Position numbers and translations under genes: made by a program
Assembly (NCBI RefSeq): GCF_011398355.1
Contig: NZ_AP021889.1
Coordinates: 992,001-1,056,000, forward strand
Direction of reading: 5' to 3'
Length of the DNA: 64,000 nucleotides
DNA from: Thiosulfatimonas sediminis
GTDB taxonomy: Bacteria; Pseudomonadota; Gammaproteobacteria; Thiomicrospirales; Thiomicrospiraceae
Notes under the pieces: generated by a model
What the model saw: only the letters and a program-made list of their open reading frames with translations
Database searches by the model: none
Told to the model about the DNA's origin: nothing
Part shown: positions 55,275-62,385 of the stretch, piece by piece
How positions within the stretch are numbered: position 1 is the first letter of the stretch
How the letters are laid out: each line of letters starts with the position of its first letter

Positions 55275-56393
55275 GTGAGTGCAAGTGACAAATTAGAAAT
55301 GTATCAGCCGTCTTTTGAAGATCCGGTAATGGGGGTGATTCTCGAACTTAACCACCTTAAGCGAATGCAACTAGCTGGCACAACGCATCCAATGATTTTT
55401 TTTCAGCTCAAAAATATCTTTCACCTTATGGAAAGTGTCGGATCAGCTCGTATAGAGGGGAATCGCACCACTATATCAGAGTATGTCGAGCGGAAGATTG
55501 ACCCAACTACACCAGAAGAGGAACGCTTCTCTGAAATTGCTAATGTTGAAGAGGCAATGAATTTTATTGAAGAAGAGATAACTGAAGGCTCAGAGATTTC
55601 TCATTACTTCATTCGACAACTTCACCAGTTGGCAGTAGGTGGTCTGGAGCGCGAAGGTGATGCCACCCCCGGTGCATATCGAACTTGGAATGTAAGTATT
55701 CAGCAATCAGAACATGAACCACACGAACACTTCCTTGTTCCGGATTTGATGGAGGACTTGATTAGCTTTATTAACAGGCCTGATCTGGAGCAATATGATT
55801 TAATCAAGGTTGCTGCGGTGCACCACCGCTTTACTTGGATTCACCCCTTCGGGAATGGTAACGGTCGTGTCGTTAGGCTGCTTACCTATGCCATGTTGAT
55901 TAAGTACGGGTTTAACGTAAAAGACGGCAAATTATTGAACCCTACGGCTGTGTTTTGTAATGACCGAGAGGTTTATTATGAGATGCTCTCTCGAGCCGAT
56001 GATGGGGATTTAGCTGCTTGGGTTTACTACGTTCTTTCTGGGATTCTAGTTGAAGTCGAAAAGATTAACAGACTACTAGAACACAATATATTGCTCGAAG
56101 AGGTGCTTAAACCAACTTTACAGCACGCTCATGAAAGACGGGTTATTGATGATAGAGAATACAAAGTTTTATTGACTGCGGTACAGCTACAGCAATTTAA
56201 ATCTGGAGATTTGCCGAGTAGCCTTACACCAAATCAAAGAACAATAACGATTGCCAAGTTGAAAGAGAACAACTTCATTAAACCGGTTAGAGAGGGAGGG
56301 AGAGAATACATTATCAACTTCCTTAACAATCCATTAATGCGGAGTTTAGTTATTACGCTAGAACAACAGGGCTTTATTCCTAAAACAGATTAA
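55275..56393 (+). CDS. Fic-domain AMP-transferase, class II
   Basis: A 372-residue Fic protein that probably transfers AMP from ATP to hydroxyl side chains of a target. The core motif HPFGNGNGRVVR is at 190-201. The N-terminal inhibitory helix SARIEGN (57-63, with Glu61) marks class II, whose activity is held off until the helix moves. The C-terminal 90 residues form a probable winged helix (LTPNQRTITIAKLKENNFI). Architecture and length resemble the Shewanella Fic protein. GTG 55275 has AGGGAG 6 bases upstream, preferred over TTG 55269. No separate antitoxin gene is adjacent. It is flanked by 133-bp direct repeats. Confidence 0.93.
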   Translation: MSASDKLEMYQPSFEDPVMGVILELNHLKRMQLAGTTHPMIFFQLKNIFHLMESVGSARIEGNRTTISEYVERKIDPTTPEEERFSEIANVEEAMNFIEEEITEGSEISHYFIRQLHQLAVGGLEREGDATPGAYRTWNVSIQQSEHEPHEHFLVPDLMEDLISFINRPDLEQYDLIKVAAVHHRFTWIHPFGNGNGRVVRLLTYAMLIKYGFNVKDGKLLNPTAVFCNDREVYYEMLSRADDGDLAAWVYYVLSGILVEVEKINRLLEHNILLEEVLKPTLQHAHERRVIDDREYKVLLTAVQLQQFKSGDLPSSLTPNQRTITIAKLKENNFIKPVREGGREYIINFLNNPLMRSLVITLEQQGFIPKTD

Positions 56394-56447
56394 TTTAGCA
56401 GTTTACGCACGCCACTAATTTAAGGGGCGTTTTAGTCTTTTGATATT

Positions 56448-56675
56448 GTGCTAACCGTATGCAATGCAAAAAAACCAACGGTACAAGCGGTACGGACGGT
56501 ACGAGCCTTTATTCATGCGGGTTTGAGCCTGTACCGTTTTTGTTTTCAAAACGGTACGAACGGTACGGGGAGCGTAAAACGAATAGTTAACGTACTGGAA
56601 ACCCGCAATATAACCAGACAAAAAGTAATAGAACAGCATTGGCTCGGCCTAGAGCGGCCACTCGAAAAGGGATGA
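56448..56675 (+). CDS. Small repeat-encoded ORF (75 residues), uncertain
   Basis: This open frame starts at GTG within the right 133-bp repeat and ends ERPLEKG. It contains KKPTVQAVRTVRAF and FCFQNGTNGT, shared with the left repeat. The stop overlaps the next small ORF as ATGA. No good ribosome site is seen. It may be real, or a coding remnant of a larger island gene. Confidence 0.35.
   Translation: MLTVCNAKKPTVQAVRTVRAFIHAGLSLYRFCFQNGTNGTGSVKRIVNVLETRNITRQKVIEQHWLGLERPLEKG
56453..56585 (+). repeat. 133-bp direct repeat, right copy
   Basis: This is the second copy of 54856-54988, offset by 1597 bases, differing at three positions. Together the copies bracket the fic gene, its operator-like palindrome and the 10-bp array. 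Confidence 0.95.
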
Positions 56676-56737
56676 TCCACCCCCTGACCGTGCCACCTTT
56701 ATTTGATGTGGGTTTTGCCCGGGAGGGTTTTAGATGA
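56672..56737 (+). CDS. Tiny coupled ORF (21 residues), uncertain
   Basis: MIHPLTVPPLFDVGFAREGF plus R. Its ATG overlaps the stop of the preceding small ORF, and its stop overlaps the ATG of the 327-residue gene, each as ATGA. This chain would allow translational coupling. There is no independent ribosome site apart from an AAAGGG that is too close. It could be a leader peptide, or a frame remnant. Confidence 0.3.
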   Translation: MIHPLTVPPLFDVGFAREGFR

Positions 56738-57717
56738 TTGATTTACCATTACCTAAAAAAGTGAATTTAGAATTTTTAGCTAAACGCCTTGGTTTTGATG
56801 TTGAATCAGAATTGAATTATTTCATCCAGTTATTTAATGAAGGTCAACTAGATTTATATTGCGATTATTCAGGTTGGTTAATTTCGAAGGAATCAACTGT
56901 ATTTGGGGCATATGGCGATGAGGGTTATCTTGGCTGGTATGAAGCATACGAAGGTGAACCAGTTATTCCTGATATGGAGGGAGGTCAATATTCATACGCT
57001 AATAGAAAATGGTCTCTATATAAAGAATTCTATAAAGACTGGCCTAGTGATTCCTTATGCATAAATTGGGTTGAGTCTGAGGCTGTTTTGGAAAAGCAGT
57101 TAATAAATTATATGCAACTCCCTTTTGAGGCAAAAGAACTTGTAAAGATAAGATCAGTTTCACTCTTTCATTCTATGTTTAAGGTCACCCTGATTGAGCC
57201 TCATGGAATGCAGCGCACTAATGGTGATTGGATTTGGATTGATGCCTACCCCTTGGAGGCACTGCCTAGAAATGAAACGGAATATAAAACAACTGCGTTA
57301 TATTTGGAACCTAGCAAAGTATTTATTGATAGAGATTGTTTAAATAAGCTTGAACCTGTAAGTAAAATTTTTGAGCATAGTGACTGTAAAGATGGCGCGG
57401 ATCCCATAGCTCTTTTAAAGCCGTATTACCCATCAATAGAAAAGGCGCAAGGTGATTCAGTAGCTTACATCCTTCCGGTTTTAAAAAATCTTGTGATTGA
57501 ACACAAAAGGAAGCCTTCTCCTAGCGAGGTATGGACAGCACTTTTAGGCAGTGAATTAGTCAAAAATAACGCTTCAAAAATTGAAGGTAGTGGAACGAAG
57601 GCTATCATTTTTGGCCTTGGAAACTCTCAAGCATACAAGTATAGGAATCTAAGAGACTGGTTAAAAGACAAAAGCGCCACTTCAGACACTTTGCAGCCAG
57701 TTAAAAACAGTTTCTAG
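56734..57717 (+). CDS. Unrecognised 327-residue protein of the element
   Basis: I do not recognise a family. The protein is soluble, acidic and rich in Tyr and Trp in its first 120 residues (YCDYSGWLISKE, GYLGWYEAYEGEP, YSYANRKWSLYKEFY). The central part has WIWIDAYPLEALP, and the C-terminal quarter is basic and helical (HKRKPSPSEVWTALLGSEL, AYKYRNLRDWLKD), perhaps a DNA-binding or adaptor region. Its DNA is more AT-rich than the neighbouring chromosome, consistent with transfer. GGGAGG stands 9 bases before the ATG. Position after integrase and fic suggests cargo of the element. Confidence 0.75.
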   Translation: MIDLPLPKKVNLEFLAKRLGFDVESELNYFIQLFNEGQLDLYCDYSGWLISKESTVFGAYGDEGYLGWYEAYEGEPVIPDMEGGQYSYANRKWSLYKEFYKDWPSDSLCINWVESEAVLEKQLINYMQLPFEAKELVKIRSVSLFHSMFKVTLIEPHGMQRTNGDWIWIDAYPLEALPRNETEYKTTALYLEPSKVFIDRDCLNKLEPVSKIFEHSDCKDGADPIALLKPYYPSIEKAQGDSVAYILPVLKNLVIEHKRKPSPSEVWTALLGSELVKNNASKIEGSGTKAIIFGLGNSQAYKYRNLRDWLKDKSATSDTLQPVKNSF

Positions 57718-57737
57718 CAGTTTTAAGCAGTTATCTG
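57698..57737 (+). repeat. Four 10-bp phased CAGTT repeats
   Basis: CAGTT followed by five variable bases occurs four times in series (57698, 57708, 57718, 57728), spanning the stop codon of the 327-residue gene. It has the same 10-bp period as the array upstream of fic but a different sequence. Confidence 0.6.
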
Positions 57738-57765
57738 ATTTACTGAAAACAATCAATTTCAATAG

Positions 57766-57858
57766 CACCCAAGCCAAGCGCAAAGCATGGCGAATCATTC
57801 CGATTCATTTAGGAGGTGCTATTTATGCAAACCACACCCATTACACAGGCTAGACTGA
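57766..57858 (+). pseudogene. Ash-like (P4 satellite) fragment
   Basis: Between two stops the frame reads HPSQAQSMANHSDSFRRCYL followed by CKPHPLHRLD. MANHSDSFRRCYLC is, from memory, a hallmark of Ash/Icd-region proteins of P4-type satellites and enterobacterial islands. Only about 30 residues remain, so this looks like a degraded remnant, or a conserved nucleotide element. Confidence 0.4.
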
Positions 57859-57941
57859 GTAAACCAATGAGAAATACAAGGCTAAAATTTCGCGCGTGTT
57901 TTTATTTTGGAAAAAATAAAAGGCGGTTTTTATATAGCTAA
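57825..57941 (+). CDS. Small ORF (38 residues) behind a strong ribosome site, uncertain
   Basis: AGGAGGTG (57811-57818) lies 6 bases before ATG. The product is short and basic (MRNTRLKFRACFYFGKNKRR near the end). The same frame continues after its TAA to 58094 (GRANSEVLRLLFVAQKLTD and more), so it may be the front of a broken gene. The ribosome-site sequence is also coding in the overlapping Ash-like frame, which weakens the case. Confidence 0.3.
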   Translation: MQTTPITQARLSKPMRNTRLKFRACFYFGKNKRRFLYS

Positions 57942-58131
57942 GGGCGGGCAAATTCAGAAGTATTGAGATTGTTGTTTGTTGCACAAAAACTAACTGACTT
58001 GGCACGGATATTAAACAGGTCAGTGACGCCGGCAATACTTGAAATCTGTAACGCTAATGCCAGCAGCCTGAGCAGAATTACGGGAAATAAATAAAATGAG
58101 AGTAAATCATGGGGGGTGACTTTGGTTTTTT

Positions 58132-58150
58132 TGTACACCAGATGGTACAC
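58132..58150. repeat. Right-end arm-type sites
   Basis: TGTACAC (58132) and GGTACAC (58144), 12 bases apart and preceded by a T-run, mirror the pair at 53479/53491. Confidence 0.65.
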
Positions 58151-58196
58151 GGAGTTAAGCTTTTTAGTTTCAGGCCTTTAAAGATGGGGGTGTTTA

Positions 58197-58246
58197 AATC
58201 CCTAGTCCCGATTAACCCGCTTTCATGGCGGGTTTTTTTATGCCTG
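58197..58246 (+). repeat. attR: tRNA-Ser fragment plus duplicated terminator
   Basis: AATCCCTAGTCC (58197-58208) copies the tRNA-Ser T-arm/acceptor region (53336-53347), preceded by a decayed GGGGTGTTTA. A 32-base exact copy of the tRNA terminator block follows at 58215-58246. Confidence 0.9.
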
Positions 58247-58376
58247 TCATTTTTACCGTTCTCGGTTGTTTGATATGAAACCATGGTGGTGCTTTTCTGC
58301 GTTCGCTTAATGTTTTCACCTTGCTGTCGCTTGCTGATGGAAATGGGCGAAATTTTCCGTACTTGTCTTATTGTTT

Positions 58377-58399
58377 GCAAATTTGGGCGATGAATTTGC
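58377..58399. promoter_or_regulatory. Inverted repeat upstream of baeS
   Basis: GCAAATT and AATTTGC are separated by nine bases, ending 44 bases before the kinase start. It is a possible operator for autoregulation; no BaeR-type box was recognised here. Confidence 0.35.
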
Positions 58400-58443
58400 G
58401 CTAAAGTGGCGTTTAGTGTGTGCGTTGTGCAAAGGATTTTACG

Positions 58444-59871
58444 GTGGGTATTCGGCTTAAATTTGTTCTATTTTTGGTGACGTTTGGGTTTGTGATTTTA
58501 GGCACCTTGGTGTGGAGCAATCAGCTGGTGTTGCATAAAACGATGTTGCATTATGTTGACCAGCGGGATCAGCAGCGTTTGGAACGCTTGAAAAACAATA
58601 TTGAAATTTACCTGCAGTATGAACCGATTAGCGATGTGCGTGCTTTGCCATTAAATGCGTGGCAACGCCTGACGTTTTATTCGCATCGTATGGATTTTCA
58701 GCAGATGACGACGATGGTGCCACGTTTGATTGAGCGTTTTAACTCGCGGCGTTCTTTACCGCCAGCGGATGAATTTGAAAGCCGAGTGAGTTTGCTAACT
58801 CCGGAAGGTGACTTGCTGTACGGCCCAGCGATGGTGGCATCGAATGCAAGCTTGCCAATTATGCAAAACGGGCAGTTGTTGGCAAAAATTAGTTACCATC
58901 CGCTTAATGAATTGCAGGAGCAGGCAGATATCGAATTTGCTGCATCGCAATTTAAAATGTTTACCTTGGGAGCGGTTCTGATCACCTTTTTAGCGCTGAT
59001 TTTGTTGTGGCCGTTTGGTAATCATTTTTTGCGTCCAGTGCGTGAATTAAATAAAGCAATGCATCGTTTGGCAAGTGGGGATTTGAGTTGCCGTTTGGGG
59101 GTTAAACGACAAGATGAATTGGGGGCTTTACAGCGTAATTTCAACCATTTGGCTGCAACCTTAGAGGCCGCACAGGGCAGCCGTAATCAATGGGTGGCGG
59201 ATATATCCCATGAATTGCGTACGCCTTTGACCGTAATCCATGGCTCGATTGAAGCGATGTGTGATGACATTCGGCCTTTGAATAAACAGAGTTTGGCGTT
59301 GGTGCAAACCGAAGTTGTGGTTTTGCAGCGTTTAATTGAAGATTTGTATCAGTTAAGTTTAAGCGATGTAGGGGCTCTTCAATATTCGATGGCGACGGTG
59401 AATTTGGCCGAAATCACACAGCAAACTGTGGAAGCAATGTATGGCCAAGCGCAGCTGAAAGGTCTGTTGCTTGAGACCGATATTGTTCCACAGGCTTGGA
59501 TTTACGGTGACGCGAGTCGGCTAACGCAGTTAGTTGCAAATTTGTTAAGTAATGCGCTGAATTATACCGATGCACAGTCTAATAATGGTCGTGCGGGAAG
59601 GGTGCAAGTCAGTTTACAGGAGCAGGCGCACAATTATTGTTTGCGAATAGTGGACTCATCACCGGGGGTGTCTGTGGACGACATAAAGCGATTAACTGAA
59701 CGATTTTTTCGCACTGAACCCTCTCGTAACCGTCGGACTGGTGGTGCTGGTTTAGGTTTGGCGATGGTGAGTCAAATTGCTAAGGCACATGATGCCAAGC
59801 TGCAGATACGTCAAGCTGAACTAGGCGGCTTGGATGTTCAGATTGTGTTTGCTAGGGAGCTGCAAGAGTGA
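58444..59871 (+). CDS. baeS: Envelope-stress sensor histidine kinase, BaeS-like
   Basis: A 475-residue inner-membrane kinase. Membrane helices lie at about 4-24 and 168-190 with a periplasmic sensor between; a HAMP segment follows (about 192-245, LNKAMHRLASGDLSCRL). The HisKA has phosphoacceptor His in VADISHELRTPLTVIHGS, and the HATPase_c has LLSNALNYT and GLGLAMVSQI. GTG 58444 with AAAGGA upstream is preferred over GTG 58420. The DSSPGV box replaces the more usual DNGPGI/DTGPGI. It overlaps the regulator gene by four bases. BaeS senses envelope damage in enterobacteria; the assignment follows the close match of its partner to BaeR. Confidence 0.78.
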   Translation: MGIRLKFVLFLVTFGFVILGTLVWSNQLVLHKTMLHYVDQRDQQRLERLKNNIEIYLQYEPISDVRALPLNAWQRLTFYSHRMDFQQMTTMVPRLIERFNSRRSLPPADEFESRVSLLTPEGDLLYGPAMVASNASLPIMQNGQLLAKISYHPLNELQEQADIEFAASQFKMFTLGAVLITFLALILLWPFGNHFLRPVRELNKAMHRLASGDLSCRLGVKRQDELGALQRNFNHLAATLEAAQGSRNQWVADISHELRTPLTVIHGSIEAMCDDIRPLNKQSLALVQTEVVVLQRLIEDLYQLSLSDVGALQYSMATVNLAEITQQTVEAMYGQAQLKGLLLETDIVPQAWIYGDASRLTQLVANLLSNALNYTDAQSNNGRAGRVQVSLQEQAHNYCLRIVDSSPGVSVDDIKRLTERFFRTEPSRNRRTGGAGLGLAMVSQIAKAHDAKLQIRQAELGGLDVQIVFARELQE

Positions 59872-60563
59872 ACCAAGAACGAGTACTTATTGTTGAGGAC
59901 GAACCGCAAATTTCACAATTGTTGATCGATTATTTGCATGCCCATGGGTATCAGACGCAATATTTTTCAAGTGGCGCAGGGCTGATAGATTGGTTACAGA
60001 AGAATACGGTCGATTGTGTGTTGTTGGATATTATGTTGCCGGATGCTGATAAATTCGGTGATGGTTTGCAGCTTTGTCGTGACATTCGCCAATTTAGCGC
60101 CGTGCCAATTATGATGTTGACCGCGCGTATTGAAGAAATTGATCGGATTCTCGGTTTGGAGTTGGGAGCCGATGACTATCTGTGCAAACCCTTTAGTCCG
60201 CGAGAAGTGGTGGCAAGGGTTAAGGCACTTATCCGGCGTAGCCGTTTTACACCAGAAGCAACCTTACAGAATGGCGTTTGGAATCTGGATGAGGCGACCT
60301 ATCAGGTGCATTATCAACAAAATAAAGTGCAAGTTTCGGCGGTGGAGTTCGCCATTCTGCGCACGCTGTCGCAAGCGCCGGGATGCATTTTTTCGCGCGC
60401 GCAACTGATCGACTCGATTTATCACGACCACCGCGTGGTTTCCGATCGGACAGTTGACAGCCACATTAAGAAATTGCGCCAAAAACTCTGCGCCGTATTT
60501 GGCGAAAACGATTGGATTCAATCGGTCTATGGTGTGGGATATAAATTTGTGCTGCCCCAGTAA
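59868..60563 (+). CDS. baeR: OmpR-family response regulator, BaeR-like
   Basis: A 231-residue regulator with a receiver domain (acidic EDE near 10-12, phosphoacceptor Asp54 in CVLLDIMLPDADK, Lys in YLCKPFSPREVVARVKALIRR) and a winged-helix DNA-binding domain (about 130-231, SDRTVDSHIKKLRQKL). The stretch ARIEEIDRILGLELGADDY is very close to BaeR of Escherichia coli. Four extra residues (ADKFGD region) follow the phosphorylation site. It starts at GTG in the ATGA-like overlap with the kinase. The Spy-like gene downstream is a plausible target, as in the enterobacterial Bae regulon. Confidence 0.82.
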   Translation: MNQERVLIVEDEPQISQLLIDYLHAHGYQTQYFSSGAGLIDWLQKNTVDCVLLDIMLPDADKFGDGLQLCRDIRQFSAVPIMMLTARIEEIDRILGLELGADDYLCKPFSPREVVARVKALIRRSRFTPEATLQNGVWNLDEATYQVHYQQNKVQVSAVEFAILRTLSQAPGCIFSRAQLIDSIYHDHRVVSDRTVDSHIKKLRQKLCAVFGENDWIQSVYGVGYKFVLPQ

Positions 60564-60603
60564 GCTTGCACAAAGTACCAAATTGCTTGCATAAATTTTG
60601 CAC

Positions 60604-60620
60604 TTTTCTTTTCCATAATG
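60604..60620 (+). promoter_or_regulatory. Possible BaeR box upstream of the Spy-like gene
   Basis: TTTTCTTTTCCATAATG resembles the left part of the enterobacterial BaeR consensus (TTTTTCTCCATDATTGGC, from memory), mainly at CCATAAT. It lies about 170 bases before the gene. A GTAAG-AG-CTTAC palindrome is also present at 60710-60721. The match is partial. Confidence 0.25.
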
Positions 60621-60791
60621 AAACCCAAGCAGCAAGGGAGATGCAGAATAACTCCAAATGGCTCTAGACATAGAAGCGCTCAGCTGAACAAGCCTAGAAC
60701 GTGTTTCTTGTAAGAGCTTACTGAAGTGAATACTTGCTTATTCTGTGTCTCCCAAGTGTTGCGAACTCATTATCTTATTTGGAGAGAAAAA

Positions 60792-61283
60792 ATGAAAAAA
60801 GTAGCCAGTTTCATCGGTATTGCCGTTTTAGCATCCATTACCTCTATGGCCATCGCGAATGGCGAGTTTTGTCATAAAACTCAGGTTAACCAAAGTTCAC
60901 AATCCTTTCATTCCCCCGTGTCGTATCTAGCGCCGAATTGTGTGCATAAAGGGGTTAGTGGCGAGCGTTCTCACCATTTTCACCAGAAGCATGAATGCCA
61001 AGCGCAGCAAGCGAAATATGCCGCTATTGGCAAAGGAATGAGCCCAGAAAAACGCCAAGCATTAATCCAATTAAAAATTGAAAATCGTATTGAATACATG
61101 AATCAAAAATTCGGTTTGAGCGCTGAGCAGCAACAGCAAGTGCGTGAGGTTTTGCAGAGAAATCAGCAACAGATGCGCCAATTACGTCAACAAAAGCGCG
61201 ATGCTATTAATCAAATTTTGACTGACGAACAGCGCGCTAAAAAAGCGCATTTCAAACAAGCGAGATACGCGGTTGGTCATTAA
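60792..61283 (+). CDS. Spy/CpxP-family periplasmic chaperone-like protein
   Basis: A 163-residue exported protein. The signal peptide is about 1-23 (KKVASFIGIAVLASITSMAIA). A His- and Cys-containing N-terminal part (FCHKTQ, SERSHHFHQKHECQ-like) may bind metal or form a disulfide. The helical C-terminal half has two LTxxQ-type motifs, LSAEQQQQVREVL and LTDEQRAKK, characteristic of Spy and CpxP. Such proteins hold unfolded periplasmic proteins and are induced by envelope stress. ATG 60792 has GGAGAG upstream; the frame is open to a GTG at 60726. Location after baeSR suggests regulation by that system. Confidence 0.8.
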   Translation: MKKVASFIGIAVLASITSMAIANGEFCHKTQVNQSSQSFHSPVSYLAPNCVHKGVSGERSHHFHQKHECQAQQAKYAAIGKGMSPEKRQALIQLKIENRIEYMNQKFGLSAEQQQQVREVLQRNQQQMRQLRQQKRDAINQILTDEQRAKKAHFKQARYAVGH

Positions 61284-61442
61284 GTACCTGCCAACGTCTT
61301 TGGGGGTTTTGATGTGTTGATAATTGATCCAAATGCATCGCTCACTTTTACGATTTTGAGAAACCGATGTGCGCCTTAAAAAGCCAGATTGCAGGCGCTT
61401 TAGATTGCTAAGGAAAAAAAAGATTATTTTCTAAATTCTGTG

Positions 61443-61471
61443 TTGACAGCTTGCAGGCTCAGCTATAGAAT
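61443..61471 (+). promoter_or_regulatory. Sigma-70 promoter of the tRNA cluster
   Basis: TTGACA (61443-61448), a 17-base spacer and TAGAAT (61466-61471) precede a GC-rich ACGCCCC discriminator, the arrangement expected of a growth-rate-controlled stable-RNA promoter. Confidence 0.88.
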
Positions 61472-61488
61472 ACGCCCCATCTTGATGA

Positions 61489-61565
61489 CGGAGTATAGCG
61501 CAGCCTGGTAGCGCACCTGTTTTGGGTACAGGTGGTCGGGGGTTCAAATCCCTCTACTCCGACCA
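61489..61565 (+). tRNA. tRNA-Pro (anticodon TGG), first copy
   Basis: 77 bases with encoded CCA. CGGAGTA pairs with TACTCCG, and the anticodon TGG is at 61523-61525. It is identical to the copy at 61883-61959. Confidence 0.97.
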
Positions 61566-61622
61566 TTTAAGTCTTAATTATTGAGACTTAAATAAAGGCA
61601 AGATAAGTATGTGGTTCACTAT

Positions 61623-61699
61623 GCGCCCATAGCACAACTGGATAGTGCATCGCCCTTCTAAGGCGAGGGTTGTGGGTTCGAATCCTACTGGGCGCGCCA
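61623..61699 (+). tRNA. tRNA-Arg (anticodon TCT)
   Basis: 77 bases with encoded CCA. GCGCCCA pairs with TGGGCGC, and the anticodon TCT is at 61657-61659 in loop CTTCTAA. Confidence 0.97.
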
Positions 61700-61728
61700 T
61701 TTTCGGTGTGTCACGTAAAATTTATTAT

Positions 61729-61805
61729 GGCGGATGTAGCTCAGTTGGTAGAGCCCAGGATTGTGATTCCTGTTGTCGCGGGTTCGATCCCCGTCATTCG
61801 CCCCA
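61729..61805 (+). tRNA. tRNA-His (anticodon GTG)
   Basis: 77 bases including the extra 5' G(-1) pairing with C73, and encoded CCA. The anticodon GTG is at 61763-61765. Confidence 0.96.
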
Positions 61806-61839
61806 AATTCTTCATGCTTGAGTCTTTCGGGCATCTTTG

Positions 61840-61875
61840 AAAGTTAAGTAAAATCATCAGAATACACTTAACTTT
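61840..61875. repeat. AT-rich inverted repeat between tRNA-His and tRNA-Pro
   Basis: AAAGTTAAGT and ACTTAACTTT form a perfect 10-bp stem around 16 bases, followed by TCTATTT. It is probably an RNA-processing hairpin or weak terminator within the tRNA transcript. Confidence 0.5.
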
Positions 61876-61882
61876 TCTATTT

Positions 61883-61959
61883 CGGAGTATAGCGCAGCCT
61901 GGTAGCGCACCTGTTTTGGGTACAGGTGGTCGGGGGTTCAAATCCCTCTACTCCGACCA
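61883..61959 (+). tRNA. tRNA-Pro (anticodon TGG), second copy
   Basis: It is identical over 77 bases to the first tRNA-Pro. No separate promoter is obvious, so it is probably processed from the same transcript. Confidence 0.97.
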
Positions 61960-62385
61960 TTTATTTTCTTCCCTCGTGTTAATTCTCTTATTTCTTGTTC
62001 TCAGTTAGTTTTTCCGGAAAAAATTCTTTTAGTATAAAAATATCCCTTAATTGCTGGCTATTTTGCGCTATGGGTTCCTTGTTTTCTTAAATATGCGCTT
62101 CTTGTCCATCAGGCTTTCGCTTGATTGTGCTTTTGGTATTGCAATGGCGATTTTACCGAATACATTCGATTAGATTAAATCGAGGTTTTGTGTAAGGATT
62201 GATGCTGGATATGAGCTTGATGTTAGGAGTGCACCGAACAACTCCTAGTGGGCGAGATTTGCAAAGATTGTCTTGGCCATGTGTTGCAATCGCGGCCTAG
62301 AATTTCTTATTTTCACTTCTTCGCAATAACTCGTGAGGGCTTATCTGGTGATTTCTTAGCTTGCGTTTTAAGGGTTAATGAATAA
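61960..62385. other. Gap between tRNA cluster and RsbX-like gene
   Basis: These 426 bases hold no recognisable gene or clear terminator. An inverted repeat TAGGAGT (62224-62230) / ACTCCTA (62241-62247) with a 10-base loop is present. A TTGGCC...TTGCA at 62274-62288 looks like a sigma-54 site but has nine rather than ten bases between GG and GC. Confidence 0.5.

Larger units (their letters stand above)
53336..58246. mobile_element. Integrative element in tRNA-Ser (about 4.9 kb)
   Basis: The left end is the tRNA-Ser 3' part plus terminator (53336-53398). The right end repeats a 12-base tRNA piece (AATCCCTAGTCC) and a 32-base terminator block (58197-58246). Between them lie a tyrosine integrase, a class II fic gene, an unrecognised 327-residue gene, remnants resembling P4-type satellites and several repeat arrays. 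There are no obvious replication, capsid or conjugation genes, so the element is minimal or decayed. Confidence 0.85.
57859..58443. other. Right end of the element and baeS leader
   Basis: Apart from the broken small frame to 58094, this stretch holds the right TGTACAC pair (58132-58150), the attR repeat (58197-58246) and an inverted repeat GCAAATT...AATTTGC (58377-58399) just upstream of baeS. No further gene is evident. Confidence 0.6.

Noticed and set aside
62274-62288. Sigma-54-like TTGGCC...TTGCA upstream of the RsbX-like gene
   Set aside because: Only nine bases separate GG and GC; sigma-54 requires ten.
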